Below are positions 23,610 through 34,562 of a stretch of 64,000 bases of DNA, in pieces. Both the position numbers and the translations under genes were made by a program. The number at the start of each line of letters is the position of its first letter. The first letter of the stretch is position 1. The notes beneath the pieces were generated by a model, which was not told the origin of the DNA, did no database searches, and saw only the letters and a list, made by a program, of their open reading frames with translations. Source of the DNA: Cryptomeria japonica (Eukaryota; Streptophyta; Pinopsida; Cupressales; Cupressaceae); the NCBI RefSeq assembly GCF_030272615.1, contig NC_081411.1:215434654-215498653 (forward strand). The letters run 5' to 3'.

Positions 23610-24620
23610 TTTATTTATTTTTTCGTTCCATTTTTAAATCAGTAAAGAACATATTTCTAAACTCTGAAAACTAAATTAATTATAGGTTTAACTAGTCTAT
23701 TTAGTAAATTAACCCTAAGTTATTTATGTGGGTGACTTTTATTGGCTCCCTAAAATATTTCGTACAATTACTCGTTAAAATCCCTTTAGGGTGGTCTTTA
23801 CACACATTTCCCTTTCTGGCAGAGTATTGCGGCTTAATTTCAAGTCGTGAAGTTGTAGTCAACGAGGAAAAAGCGCGGACTACAAATTTTGGCCTTCTAG
23901 AAAATGAGGCGAAAGTTCTTTGCACGCGAGAATCTCATCTCTGTTTTTACATGGATTGCTACGTCTTACATTAATTTCTATTTCCTTAACCTTTTTCATG
24001 TTACCTACGCCAAAATTCCCTCCATCTCATACCTTCAAGAAAATTGGGCTCCCCGAGGAGGACAGACCAGCTCACCTAAGTTTTAAATCAATTGAATAAA
24101 GAGTAATTGGCTTATAGGAAAGTTCGCAGTAGCTCACATAACCAAGCCAGTGAGAAACAGATGGCAACAATAATTGACAAAAAAAACATATCTATGGTGG
24201 GCCGATCAAATGCATTATTTCCTGGAAAATGTTTCGGCCAATGGAAAGAGTTTAACTAAAATATCTTACGCGGCATCCCTACCATCCCCTGATGAGAGGT
24301 GTATATGAAGAACAATGCAGGAAGAATGTTTTTCAACGAAATGCTCTGATCTGTATGTTTTGGTAGCGGTGGCCAGCAAGATAGGACAAGATCGCTTTCT
24401 GACTACCGTGGGAGCTAACTGCTTAAGAGTAGAAAATTGATCTTTCAAATTATCCGATAGGTACTTGAGGATCAATCTATTGTCGATTTTCTTTCGAGGG
24501 TTTTCTTTTGGGGGGTAAAGTTTTGGGTGTTTAAGAAAACTTATTCGATTATAATACGGAGTAATCTAATTATTTAGTTTTGGCGTGGTTTTATGCAGCT
24601 TTGATTATATAGGTATAAAG
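23610..24620 (+). repeat. Upstream part of the first copy of a duplicated gene segment
   Basis: This stretch pairs with about 46290-47206. Shared phrases include 'gtgacttttatt', 'ggtctttacacacatttccc', 'gtagtcaacgaggaaa', 'atcttacgcggcatccctac' and 'gactaccgtgggagctaa'. Both copies lead into the same first exon, so the duplication includes the promoter region and 5' untranslated part. The match continues through the gene to about 26240. Confidence 0.85.
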
Positions 24621-26250
24621 ATGATTGATCCTTCAACCAGTACTGCTTCTCCTCCTAGTGGCAGTACTGGATCATGTTCTAGCAGCGGTTCTACGAATAT
24701 TTTACCCGTTGATGTGCTAGCCCTCGAAGGTTGCATTGATGAAGTTTTGTCTTCTCTTACGGACAAGGTAAATTCTATTTTCCTCTTCGCACCAAACAAC
24801 TAGGCTTTTTAAGTTTAAACTGTCAGTGTTTGATTGGTAGATTTGAGCACATTTATTTACAGGGGCTGAGGTGTAAATTGCTTGAAAGTGGTATGAAACT
24901 AAGGGATATAGTGCAGCCTGTCGCATCCGATTTTTCGAAATTATTTGAGTCCATTTCAGAGGGTGCAAAAATAATTTCGGATCAGGTAATTCATGATTTT
25001 GTCATTCTAGATCTAAACTTTTGAAGGTAATTTCTATTTGGATAAAGATCCTACTTTTTTATATGACAGTGGTATGATACATCTTTATTGGAAACAGAAA
25101 TCCTCTTCCTCAAAGCTTTCTAGTGAAGCACAATCGGTGGCCTTGGATACAGTGAAACAACTGGGAAATGTTCATTGGGCTGCGATTGGGCTTTTAGCAA
25201 TAGCTAATGTTCTTGAAAGATTCGACAAAATTTCTACAAACGATAGAGATTGCTTGGACCTTCTGAAACTGATGCTGGACCTAGCTAAATTTCTAAAGCA
25301 GCTCAAAGACATGAATGCCGACTCCCACAAAGAACTTTCAGAAAAAATGAACGAGGCGCTTCATTTGATTGTTAGTGGTGCAATCTTGTATCGTTCCTTT
25401 ATCGCGTACAAGAAAATGTTGAAGTAAAATGACTAATCCAAAATAAATGCTTTACTTCTGTAAAGTTACGTATTTAAACTGAGGAAAGGAATTTGATATG
25501 ATGTTAAGTTAGAGTTGCATTAGACGTTATTAAATTGAATATCTAACATGCTGAATTGAATATCTAACATGCTGAAATGAAGTAAAGGTTCTTCTTCACA
25601 ACGAAAATCCGTGACGAGCTTATCTACATACGGAGAAAGGCGGATAGTATAATAAGCCAGCTGAGTCTGCAGTTGCAAGTTAAGATTGCCTCTTTCTATA
25701 TGTCACAGCAACAGCCATACCGTAATGTTGCAGGTGAACTTCATTGCCCCATTTACTTTTCACTTTGATAACTCTTGGTTTTATCTGTAAAACCAGTAAA
25801 CTTTTTAGATGCTGACACGGTATCGGAAACAGGTGGACTTCCTTCTGAGCGATCAACCACCACTGAAGAAATTTTTCAGTGTAAGAAAACACTCTTCCCA
25901 GAAGCAATATATAATCAGATTCCGTATTTAATGCACAGAAAGTTAATTTGCCAATTTCTCTGTAACAGGTGACATGGAGAATGCAGCCCAAACAGAGACA
26001 TTTGCAGCCGACACAAACGGCGTCTCTGGAGTGAACGAAAGGAAAATAGACGAAGCAAGTCATTGGAAAGATAGGCCTCAAAAAACAAAGAGGCTTTTAC
26101 CCACTTTTTTCAGGTTCCCTACATGTCCTACAAAGCTTAGAGAATGCAGATCTCAATATCAGAGAAATCAAAAGACTGGTAAGAATGCAGTTCTGGGAAT
26201 AGGCCTGTTCAAAAGACAGCTGTCTTCGTTCAGTATAGAACATCCCTCTG
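24621..26250 (+). pseudogene. Copy I: 5' exons of a gene with an unknown helical domain
   Basis: Exon model from ORFs, splice sites and the second copy: exon 1 24621-24767 (MIDPSTSTASPPSGSTGS…SLTDK), exon 2 24863-24985 (GLRCKLLESGMKLRDIVQP…), exon 3 from 25098 (KSSSSKLSSEAQSVALDTVKQ…), later exons 25833-25880 and 25979-26178, then 'SIEHPSG'. Donors (aag|gta, cag|gta, cagt|gtaag, ctg|gtaag) and acceptors (acag|) fit, and the later introns share phase 1. Exon 3 encodes about 110 residues that look all-helical (GNVHWAAIGLLAIANVLERF…CLDLLKLMLDLAKFLKQLKD). It resembles N-terminal helical modules of plant signalling proteins but I cannot name it. In copy II this is followed by a kinase start. Here exon 3 reads into TAA at 25425 where copy II has a donor (gtaagt versus gtaaaa), and the kinase start is inverted, so the copy is probably dead. 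Confidence 0.65.
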
Positions 26251-26550
26251 GAATATTTCGACAACTAATATTTTTATTAGTTGCTTCCTTCAATTCCTTG
26301 AGAGTGAAGCGTATAATTCAATGAGTCTTATTCATTTCATGAACTTATATTTTTTATCAACACGGGTAACTCTGTTTTTCAAGACTTGAATACAAGACTT
26401 GATTTATACATCAAAAGGAAACTGACTGAAGATTTGAACGAGTCTTCTTTTTTTTTTAATTTCCCTTCAGTTAGTTTCCTAGCCTTGCATTAGAATTACC
26501 CGTGTTAATAAAAATATAAGTTTTATGAATTGAACAAAATTCATGGAATT
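26250..26550. repeat. Inverted kinase segment followed by a foldback structure
   Basis: The minus strand at about 26262-26316 reads RFTLKELKEATN, the juxtamembrane/kinase start that copy II has in sense at 62180-62215. The segment is therefore inverted here. Next come two nested inverted repeats. The outer arms are 26330-26372 and about 26488-26540 (both containing the core acacgggtaa / ttacccgtgt). The inner arms are 26415-26431 (aaggaaactgactgaag) and 26466-26481 (cttcagttagtttcct). This could be a foldback/MITE-like element or scar. Confidence 0.7.
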
Positions 26551-26599
26551 ATCTCATCTTCCTTCTCTTATTATGCGAGAATTCTAACTGTCGACTTAT

Positions 26600-27633
26600 A
26601 GCCTTTATAACAACTACCCTAGTGCTTGTGTTGTTGTTCATAGTTGCAGGAGCCATTTTTGTGTGGAAAAGAAACAAGCACGGAGACTTTATAGAAGAAT
26701 GGGAGAAAGAGTTTTGGCCTCACAGATTTAACTACAAAGACTTGCATATTGCAACCAAAGGCTTCGGAGAAGAACAAGTTCTGAGCTATGGAGGTTCCAG
26801 TCGGGTGTAGAAAGGAGTCCTACGTTCTAACGGCCTCGAAATTGCTGTAAAATCTATGTTTAGAGAAAGCAGCGATGCCGTGAAGGAATTCATTGCAGAG
26901 ATTTCAAGTCTGGGACGTTTACAGCACCGGAATATTGTGCAAATCAGAGGTTATTGCAGGAGGGGAACAAATTTATTCATAGTGTATGACTACATGGCAA
27001 ATGGAAGCTTGGACATGATGATATTTGGGAAGAGGAAAAGTGTGCTGGCATGGGCTCAGAGGTACAAAATTCTAAGGGACGTGGGCGCAGGATTGCTGTA
27101 TCTTCACGAAGGGTTGGACAAAATAATAGTGCACAGACATAAAATCCAGCAACGTTTTGTTGGATTTTAACCTTAATGGAAAGCTGGGCGACTTCGGGCT
27201 TGCTCGTCTGTACGAACATACAGAAAACCCACCAACAACTCGAGTGGTGGGTACGCTTGGGTACATTGCACCGGAGCTCTTACACACCGGAAAGGCAGCT
27301 CCTAGTGTAGATGTCTTCAGCTTTGGTATTTTAATGCTGGAGGTTGCCTGCGGAAGGAGGCCTGTGGATCCCTCTCTCGATCCTTCCCAAATGGTAATGT
27401 TAGATTGGGTAAGAGATCTGCATGCCGAAGGAAGGCTCATGGATGCAGCTGATCCAAGTCTTGCTGGTGGATATGTTGAAGATGAGATGAAGAAAGTGCT
27501 CAAATTAGGACTGCTGTGCTGTAATTCTCAGCCCGAGGTGAGACCTACGATGAGAAAAGTATTGCAGATAATTGAAGGGAAAGTTTCTCTTCTCACCTTA
27601 ACTACATATGAGATGTGCGAAGGAAGCAGTTGA
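26600..27633 (+). pseudogene. Receptor-like kinase (L-type lectin RLK-like): membrane segment plus kinase domain, broken
   Basis: A membrane segment (TTLVLVLLFIVAGAIFVW, about 26608-26661) is followed by a juxtamembrane 'FNYKDLHIATKGF' and a Ser/Thr kinase domain typical of plant lectin receptor kinases. Visible parts: a weak glycine loop, VAIK-like lysine (EIAVKSMF), alpha-C Glu (FIAEISSLG), DFG (KLGDFGLARL), APE (YIAPELLHTG), subdomain IX (DVFSFGILMLEVACGRRP) and the C-lobe Arg (VRPTMRKVL). Defects: TAG at about 26808 replaces the expected Tyr of the glycine loop (RV-stop-KG). A 2-bp deletion near 27138 removes the catalytic-loop Asp (HRD) and shifts the frame, which resumes at 27157. No lectin or signal-peptide exon is found upstream, where instead the helical-domain gene and a foldback lie. 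It is a pseudogene despite 158 intact C-terminal codons. Confidence 0.88.
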
Positions 27634-27649
27634 TATCCAAGTCCGACCA

Positions 27650-28310
27650 ACTCTTCCCCGTCTCACATGAGATCAAATCTAGTCTACTAAACTGCAGGGC
27701 TTAAAAATAGGATTTTTTAAATATAGAATATCTTCTGCGTTGACGACCGGTCGTTTCCCCGTCTGGCATGAGATCAACTCTAGTCTACTAGACTGCATGT
27801 CTTTTTTAAGAGTTATGAGTATGTATAAGATCCACTTATATTTTTAGTTGTCTTTTGATGTATTCAAAACCTCTATATATTGAGGTGAAGATATTGTAAT
27901 ATGATCAAGGAATTATTGTATTCAATTTTGAATGAATAAAAATTTTGTTGTTTTTTTTGTTTTTTTATTGTTTTTTTTTTTTTTTTTGGGGATTTTTTTT
28001 GTGTATTTTAATTATTTTTTCAATTGTTTAAACTATAGTTTGTAGGAGTTAAAAATAACAACTCCAAAATTAAAATTTACATGTAGTTTCTAATTGTAGA
28101 TTTTAATGTTGGAATCGCAATTTCCCTCTCTTGCATGAGATCAACTGTAGTCTTAACTACAGTTCTTTGTATGAGATGAAAAAATAGGATTTTTCAAATA
28201 TAAAATATGCATGTCTCTTCTAAGAGTTAGTGTTTTGTATGAGAATGCATGAGATCCACTTTTATTTTTAGTTGTCCTCTAATGTATCCAAAAAATTTAT
28301 TTATTGAGGA
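27650..28310 (+). repeat. Three degenerate direct repeats downstream of the kinase, with a poly-T tract
   Basis: Units beginning 'catgagatcaa-tctagtcta' recur at about 27664, 27769 and 28133. The second and third continue in common through 'gatccactt-tatttttagttgtc' and '-attgagg'. Between them lies a T-rich tract (about 27950-28020). Confidence 0.7.
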
Positions 28311-30446
28311 AATTTTAATGCATTAAGTTTTATATGCTATTGAGTTTGTTTTTTTGTGTGTGTTTTCATCATTTTCTTCACTCTCTAGAGGGGCAAGAGG
28401 GTAGAGTCTAAAAACCATAGTTTGCATTAATTCTTCAATCCTTGAATTAAAGTTTTCCTTGTCTGATTTTAATGGGAAGAACTGGAATGGGAATGGGTAC
28501 AAATTGTTTATCTTTAGTGCAAACAAATGACCAGCCTTAAACCATACGCACTAAGCAACATATTAAGTCTAAAAAATGTTAGTCAAATCTATGTGTTTAA
28601 CACTTTTAAGCCTAGAAGTCTATTCTTATGTGACAACATACATTAAGCAACATATTAAGCCTAAAAAATGTTAGTCAATTGTGAGTGTGATTTAAGCCGT
28701 ACCCAAACTTATTACCTGAAAGACTACTTATTCACTAAGCTTACATTACCTAATTTGTGATTTTTAGACCGATTAAATTTGTAGATTCCAATAACAACTA
28801 GATGAAGAGAACAAATAAATATGATAGCAGAAAAATTTAATAATACCTGTTGGCATCTGGCACATTGTGTTACATGGATGTCAACAAGAAATGTGATCAT
28901 CTTTCTTTGCAATTGTCTGAGCCTCTGATTGCAAAAATTATGTGCAAATTGTCATTGTTGTTGCCTCTATTTACCCTAAACCCTAAGCCCTAGGTCTTGC
29001 AAAAATAACTAAGTATCAAACCTCTTCTATGCAAGTATGTATGTTTTATGTTTGTTCGGTGACTTGTTCTAGCCCGCGATCATTTTAAAGTTAACTGTGT
29101 GGAGGATCTTAATGACATTCTGTTACTGGTCCCGACTACCTAGGAACCTTCTGTGTCGGTGTTCTTATTCTACGGAGATTAATTTGGCCAAGCATGTTTA
29201 TTATCGTGGCTAATTCACATCTGACAGCCAGAGTAGCTTTGTGGTGGCTTGAACCTTCATTTTTGCCAGTCCTCCGCTATCACTCTAGCCGTTCGATTTA
29301 GTGTGGGACCTGCAGAGTATATGAGTCAGCGTTGCCTTTAGTGGAATCTATCTAACGGTCTGCGTGATCCTGTGGTGAAGATTCCTGTAAGAGTCCCTAG
29401 GGCTCCGATGCAACTCAGACAGTTAAGTCCAATGGACCCTGCGCAAAGATGACAAGGGCTATGATTGGACAGTAATGTGGACTGTGTGGGTCCGATGACC
29501 CATCATATGTAAATCAACGATCAATATTCAAATGGTAAAATATCTACGACTGTGTTTTAAAGTCTTCTTATAGTCACGTCTGGAGCATTGGATGTGGCAC
29601 GAAGAGTTGGATCGGTGGCAGAATTTTGAACTTAATAAAACCCTAACGGCTAACTTCTATCAACTGTACATGTGTGTTTTCGACTGTAATTGTCGATGAG
29701 TTATTACAAGGTGTGTCGAAAGGAAATAATGAAGGATTATAGTGTTTTTCTGATGAGATAATATTGGAGTCGGTTCTGTTTTAGAAGATCAAGGACGACA
29801 TTCAAAGAATGACTGATTGCAATAAACAGATAATCAAAATGCGAGTTGGGATGATTATCTAAGAGAGAAATGTTGGAGAGGAATGAATTGTAATATGTAA
29901 TTGATTGAATAAGAGTAAGAATGAGTCTGAAAGGAGTTGTTTCTCCGTTAAATATATATATCTGAAATATATTAACAGAATGTATGATGGAGTAATATTA
30001 GATTTTTGAATTCACATGTAAAAACAAATTTCATTGTAAACAAAGTAATACTCTATATTTTGATTAGTTTGATTTTGTAGGGACGATGCCCATAAAACTT
30101 ATAGCCAGTGAAGCTTTGTGATTAGTGAGATCTTGATTGCTAGTGAGGCATTGATTGCTAGTGAAGCACTATGATTGTAATGCTATATGTGAGGATGCAT
30201 TTGGACAATAGATCCAAGCAGCATTTCTCATCGCAGTTTCTAGTGTTTTCCATGTACATACTTGTGTTATGGTGTGCTTTATTTGTTTCTTTCACTGTTT
30301 GGCTTGATATTTGTGCATGAGTGCTCTAAATTGATATTAAAGGCTTAAAGTACAATTTGTCAGTTCCACTGATTCAACCCTGACCCCCTCCGTCACCTCG
30401 CCCCCTCCCCCCCAACCCTGCCTGAGTGGATAACTGTGTTTTAACA
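28311..30446. other. No gene recognised; small direct repeat; ends in a copia LTR tail
   Basis: A 37-bp direct repeat ('aagcaacatattaag…atgttagtcaa') occurs at about 28554 and 28641. A short telomere-like run (ccctaaaccctaagccctag) is at about 28973. No coding sequence is supported. The last few hundred bases must contain the LTR of the copia gag at 30517, since the sequence ends …ttttaaca just before a PBS-like site. I cannot fix the LTR start because no second copy is seen. Confidence 0.5.
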
Positions 30447-30448
30447 AT

Positions 30449-30460
30449 TGGTATCAAAGT
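30449..30460 (+). other. Decayed copia primer-binding site
   Basis: TGGTATCAAAGT matches the copia site TGGTATCAGAGC at 10 of 12 positions, sits after an LTR-like end and precedes a gag ATG at 30517. Confidence 0.65.
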
Positions 30461-30516
30461 AGTGGGTTCCTTGAGGAAGCTTAGTCATCTTTGGTAGGTT
30501 TTGGATTGGAAACACA

Positions 30517-31834
30517 ATGGCTAGTCAAGAAGGATCTTCATCAAATAAAGCACCTCTATTTGATGGCAAAAACTATGTATTTTGGAGTATCAAAATGCAA
30601 GCTTATTTGGCATTCTTGGTCTTTGATGTTTGGATGTCTCTTGTAAATAGATACAATATTCCTCCACAACCTACTACTAATCATGTAGGAAAAAGAGATT
30701 ATGAAAATAATGCAAAGGAAAAATACGCTATTTTATATGGTCTGTCAAATACAAAATTTGTAAAAGTCATGCATTTTGCAACAAAAAATGATATATGCAA
30801 TAAAGTAAATGTTATTTATGAGGGATATGACAAGGTGAAACAGGCTAAGGTGCAGACTTATAGAAAAAAAATTGAATATCTGAAAATGAAAGAGGAGGAA
30901 AAGATTGTAGATTATCTTCTTAGAGTTGATGAGATTGTTAAAGCCATTAATGATCTTGGTGAGGAAATAAAATATGAGTTTTGCACAACACTTGCTAAAT
31001 GATTTGCAAATGGGGTTGCAAGCTAAGTGATTTTAACCTTGGAGGGAACTTTGTGTTTAAGCGCACTTGAGCTGGAGTAGTACTGGGATGGGTAACCTCC
31101 CAGGAAGTCCCAGTGCTTCACCCCTATGAGCATCACCTAGATGCAATGAGTGCTAAGTGGACCATTCATTCTCATGAGAGATGGGTTCTTGTCAACCACT
31201 ACTCGTGAAATATGGGACGATGAGTTTGACTCAAAAACTACACATTTGAACCCTGATAGCAATATCATAGATAAGGAGTTTGTCAAAAAGGCACTAAGGT
31301 CCTTACCAACAAGATATGATTCTAATATTTGTGTAATAGAAGAGGCCAGAGATCTTGACAAACTCAAATTAGATGGTTTGCATGCCACACTCACAACATA
31401 TGAGATGAGAACATGTAATGAAGAAACTAGACATAGAGAAGCAACATCCAAACTAGTCAAGAAAGGAAAAGAAGAGCAATTAGATTCAGAGGAGTTTGGT
31501 CAAGAAGAAGTTAACTTTATCAATAAACTGAAAAGAGGTAACAGAAAATACAAAGGTAAACTTTCTTTCAAGTGTTTTAAATGTGGTAAGATATGACACT
31601 TTGCTACTAAATGTGCCTATGGTAGTGAATATAGTGAAGATGAAGTCAATGATAGGAAGAAAGGTAAAACAATATATTTTCAAAAGGAAAGGCTTTAATA
31701 GAAAGAAGAGATTGTATACCACAGAGGATGGGGCTACTTTAAATGATGGTAGTGTTATTTTAGATAGTACCTCATCTAGTGTGGATAGAGATGAGGTATT
31801 ATATATTGATGTTGACTCCACTAGTGAAGATTAG
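30517..31834 (+). pseudogene. Copia gag (UBN2 type), interrupted and decayed
   Basis: The start MASQEGSSSNKAPLFDGKNY (30517) is a typical copia gag opening, followed by FWSIKMQAYLAF and the helical capsid (AKVQTYRKKIEYLKMKEEEK). The frame stops at about 31002 inside an insert and becomes gag again near 31276 (EFVKKALRSLPTRYDSNICV…LTTYEMRT). The zinc knuckle near 31575-31617 has a stop in place of its Gly (CFKCGKI-stop-HFATKC). Later residues are acidic. Nothing of pol follows, and the gypsy element begins at 32357. Confidence 0.85.
30990..31275 (+). mobile_element. About 290-bp insert in gag carrying a 5S-rRNA-derived segment
   Basis: gag reads EIKYEF before and EFVKKALRSLP after this stretch, with GAGTTT on both sides (about 30978-30983 and 31276-31281), so an insertion duplicating that hexamer is likely. 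Positions 31047-31125 match roughly the last two-thirds of plant 5S rRNA (ttaagcgcacttgagc; gagtagtactgggatgggta; cacccct at the end), including the internal promoter region. 5S-derived sequence is known in Cassandra TRIM LTRs and in some SINEs. The Cassandra reading is inference. Confidence 0.55.
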
Positions 31835-32356
31835 AAATGTTGGTTTAAATTATGTCTCATGTAATTACACTTTACTTAGGTTGACATAGGATAATGCATT
31901 TCATAGTGATTTGCATATTCGACACTTAGGGAATTACATATCTAGGGAATATGGTTGAAGGAGAAATTTCACCTTTGGTGGTGCTATCTTGTTATCATAT
32001 TTTCATATCCACTTATAGTAGAATTCAAGTTCCCAATAAATTCCTCTTGGCCATCAATGTATTGATTTCTTGTCATTATCTTCATTCTAAAAAATGATAT
32101 AAACAACTAAATCAATCAAGAACTTAATTTGGGCTAATTAGGAAAATAAAAAAGGCATGCCTAAATTACTTCATGAATTCACTACATCCAACTAAAAGAT
32201 AAAGGGGGATAAGGAGTCATACATCCCTATACTCAAGGAATTTATCTCACAAGTAATGGCTAAGGTTCAAGATCTCATCCCAATTGTCCAAATTAATAAA
32301 TTTTATTTTTTGATGAAAACTATGAACCATTTAGTTCCCCTAAAAAGATATGTAAG
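31835..32356. other. Non-coding remnant between copia gag and gypsy element
   Basis: AT-rich with no ORF. It is probably the decayed tail of the copia element above. It continues beyond the gypsy insertion at 45676. Confidence 0.4.
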
Positions 32357-33159
32357 TGTTTATGGTAAAAATGGAAACAACAATATTGAAAGACTAAATA
32401 GATTCAACCACAAAACCCTAGCCTAACAACAACAAAGATCTACCATAACATATGAAGATTACTTAAGACAATGCAAATCAAATGAAATCACAAAGATTAT
32501 ACCAACACATGTCTAATAGGATTTGGATCTCCATTCTTCCTATCTCCATTCATCTTGCTTGATATATTTGCTCTCAGATTTTATGTGTGCAAAAGAGCTC
32601 AACAAAGAATGGAAATGTGGTTGCAAGCAGGCTTGATCTCATATGAAAGTTCGAATGCTAGAATGCTTGGGAGTTTAAAATGTGTAGTTGAGAGTAGAAT
32701 GATTAGTAGGCTTGATAATAAGAGAAGCATCTCCTTTTATAGAAGACACTATAAGAAATGGAGGGATAAGATTAAGAGCTGTAAAAGATAAATGGTCAGC
32801 TAAGATTAGAGGGTAGGTAGAGAAAAGAAAATAATGAGAGGGTAGGTAGTGTAGGAATTAAGAGATGAATGGCATGTGTCATGGGTAGAAAAGACTCATG
32901 AATTAATTGAATAAATAAAGATTTATTTATTTAATAGAAGAAGTGGGACTAATTAAATAAATAAAATATTTATTTAATTTATGAAAAGGACAATTTAAAT
33001 AAATAAAAGTATTTATTTAAATGAGGAAAGACTTAGAAGAGGATAAATGAATTAATTAAATAAATAAAGATTCATTCAATTAATAGAAGAAATAGGCTAA
33101 AATAATTAAATAAATAAAAATATCTATTTAATTAGACAGTACAATTTTAGGTGTCTAGA
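32357..33159 (-). mobile_element. 3' LTR of the gypsy element
   Basis: It matches 44872-45675 over its length. In minus sense it begins T(C/G)TAGACACC and ends ..CATAAACA. An ORF of 78 codons on the plus strand is open in both LTR copies but has no recognisable domain and is treated as chance. Confidence 0.92.
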
Positions 33160-33204
33160 TTTTGCCGCTCTTTGAGACAATGCAGCTTGTCACATTGTTT
33201 CAAA
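33160..33204 (-). other. Gypsy PPT overlapping a hairpin
   Basis: On the minus strand the bases before the LTR read CAAAGAGCGGCAAAAA, a polypurine tract with one or two C interruptions. The plus strand shows an inverted repeat, tttgagacaatg (33171-33182) and cattgtttcaaa (33193-33204), with a 10-base loop, so the PPT is next to and partly within a stem. Confidence 0.7.
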
Positions 33205-33399
33205 GAAGATAAGATAAATTGATACAAAGTTTCCCCAAGATGGGAATGATATGGCCCCTTGAGAGATTGGTTGAAAATTTCTGAAAAAAAATTGCAAACA
33301 ATCGCTTGATAAGAAAGAAATGCTAGAAAGGACTGACAAGATAGGATAGAGTGTTAAAGTCACGGGATAAAGAAGACTGACATGGGAGATGAAGGCTAG

Positions 33400-34550
33400 G
33401 GTAGTCTATAAGATAGACTATGAGGGAAAACATCCTCATTTTCATCCACACACATAAGAGATCAGAGTGCAGAGAGAGCAGATAGCAGTCAGCAACGATG
33501 ACATTGGTGCACAGATTTGATCGCATTCACCGATATTAGAGGCCAGTAGATGCAGGAGAGCCGGTAAGTACCACAAAACCTCCTTGTACTTTGTTATATT
33601 AATTGTTGTCATAAATGTATGTTAGATAGTGTAATAAATGCGCTTTAGGTAGGTTGTAAAAAATGTCAAGCGGGGTGAAAAATGCTAAGGCGAGTCTGCA
33701 TTGGTGTCAGGGGTGTCTTGGTAGGCTAGGCTAGGTGTGTTTGTGTTGGTGTCAGGTGCATCTATGATTGTAATAGCGTTTGTGTTCAATGCAAGCATGT
33801 CTGTGCATTGCAGGCATGTTTGTGTAGGACAGGGGCACGTCTGTGAAATATGCAAGCGTGTTTATGCAGGGCAGACACGTCTATGCAGAACAGAGGCATG
33901 TTTGTGTGTTTCAGGTGCGTCTATGAAATGGAGAAATATCTGTGAAGTATGTAAGCGTGTTTGTGTCATGAATGAGCGTTTATGTCTTCAAGGTCGAATC
34001 GACAGTTTTGTGATAATCATATGTTGTCGATTGGATAAGCTACTGAGAGGATACACTCAAGCAGGTTCTGTAGGGAAGACTAGGATAGCAGATAGGGCTA
34101 GGATTGATAATTCTATGATAGAACATACGTTGCCAATCAGGAAACTACTTGAGAGGATACACTCAAGCAAAGGCCCTAGGATAGGATATAGCGAGGCACT
34201 TTGTGATGAACAGGGAGTACCAAATAAATTGACAATTTTGTGATAGAACATACATTGCCAATTGCATTAGGCTGAAATTGACAATTGGATAAGCTATTCA
34301 AGAGGATGCACTCAAGTAGGTGCCCTAAAAGATAAAAGAAACACTTTGTGATGAATAGGGAATGCTACTAGGATAGTGTTATATGATAGATATAAGCACT
34401 AGGATAAAAGAGCAACAATTTGTGATGAACAGGGAGTACCACTAGGAGAGAGTGCCATATGATAGATATAAGAACTAGCATAAAAAGAAGCACTTTGTGA
34501 TGAATAGGGAGTAACACTAGGATTGACAAAATTGATTTTCTTGACTGCAG
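33400..34550 (+). promoter_or_regulatory. Putative leader exon and intron of the antisense PMD gene, with tandem repeats
   Basis: A purine-rich leader around 33440-33563 ends in a strong donor (agccg|gtaagtacc, 33564). The acceptor ttgactgcag ends at 34550, 12 bases before the PMD ATG at 34563. The roughly 1-kb intron holds degenerate repeats: 'gcaggcatgtttgtgt'-like units at 33690-33990, and blocks with 'gaggatacactcaag' and 'cactttgtgatgaacaggga' at 34040-34520. A TATA-like tctataagat is at about 33405. The splice model is inferred from sequence only. Confidence 0.5.
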
Positions 34551-34562
34551 GAGGACCTATCA

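Noticed and set aside
27935-28020. Poly-T tract as a retroposon poly(A) tail on the minus strand
   Set aside because: It is impure, without a recognisable SINE/LINE body or flanking duplication.
31047-31125. Functional 5S rRNA gene
   Set aside because: Only about two-thirds of the molecule is present, with many changes; it lies singly inside a gag insert.
32555-32791. 78-codon plus-strand ORF conserved at 45071-45307
   Set aside because: Both copies are in the two LTRs of one gypsy element, which are identical at insertion; no domain is seen and it is antisense to the element.
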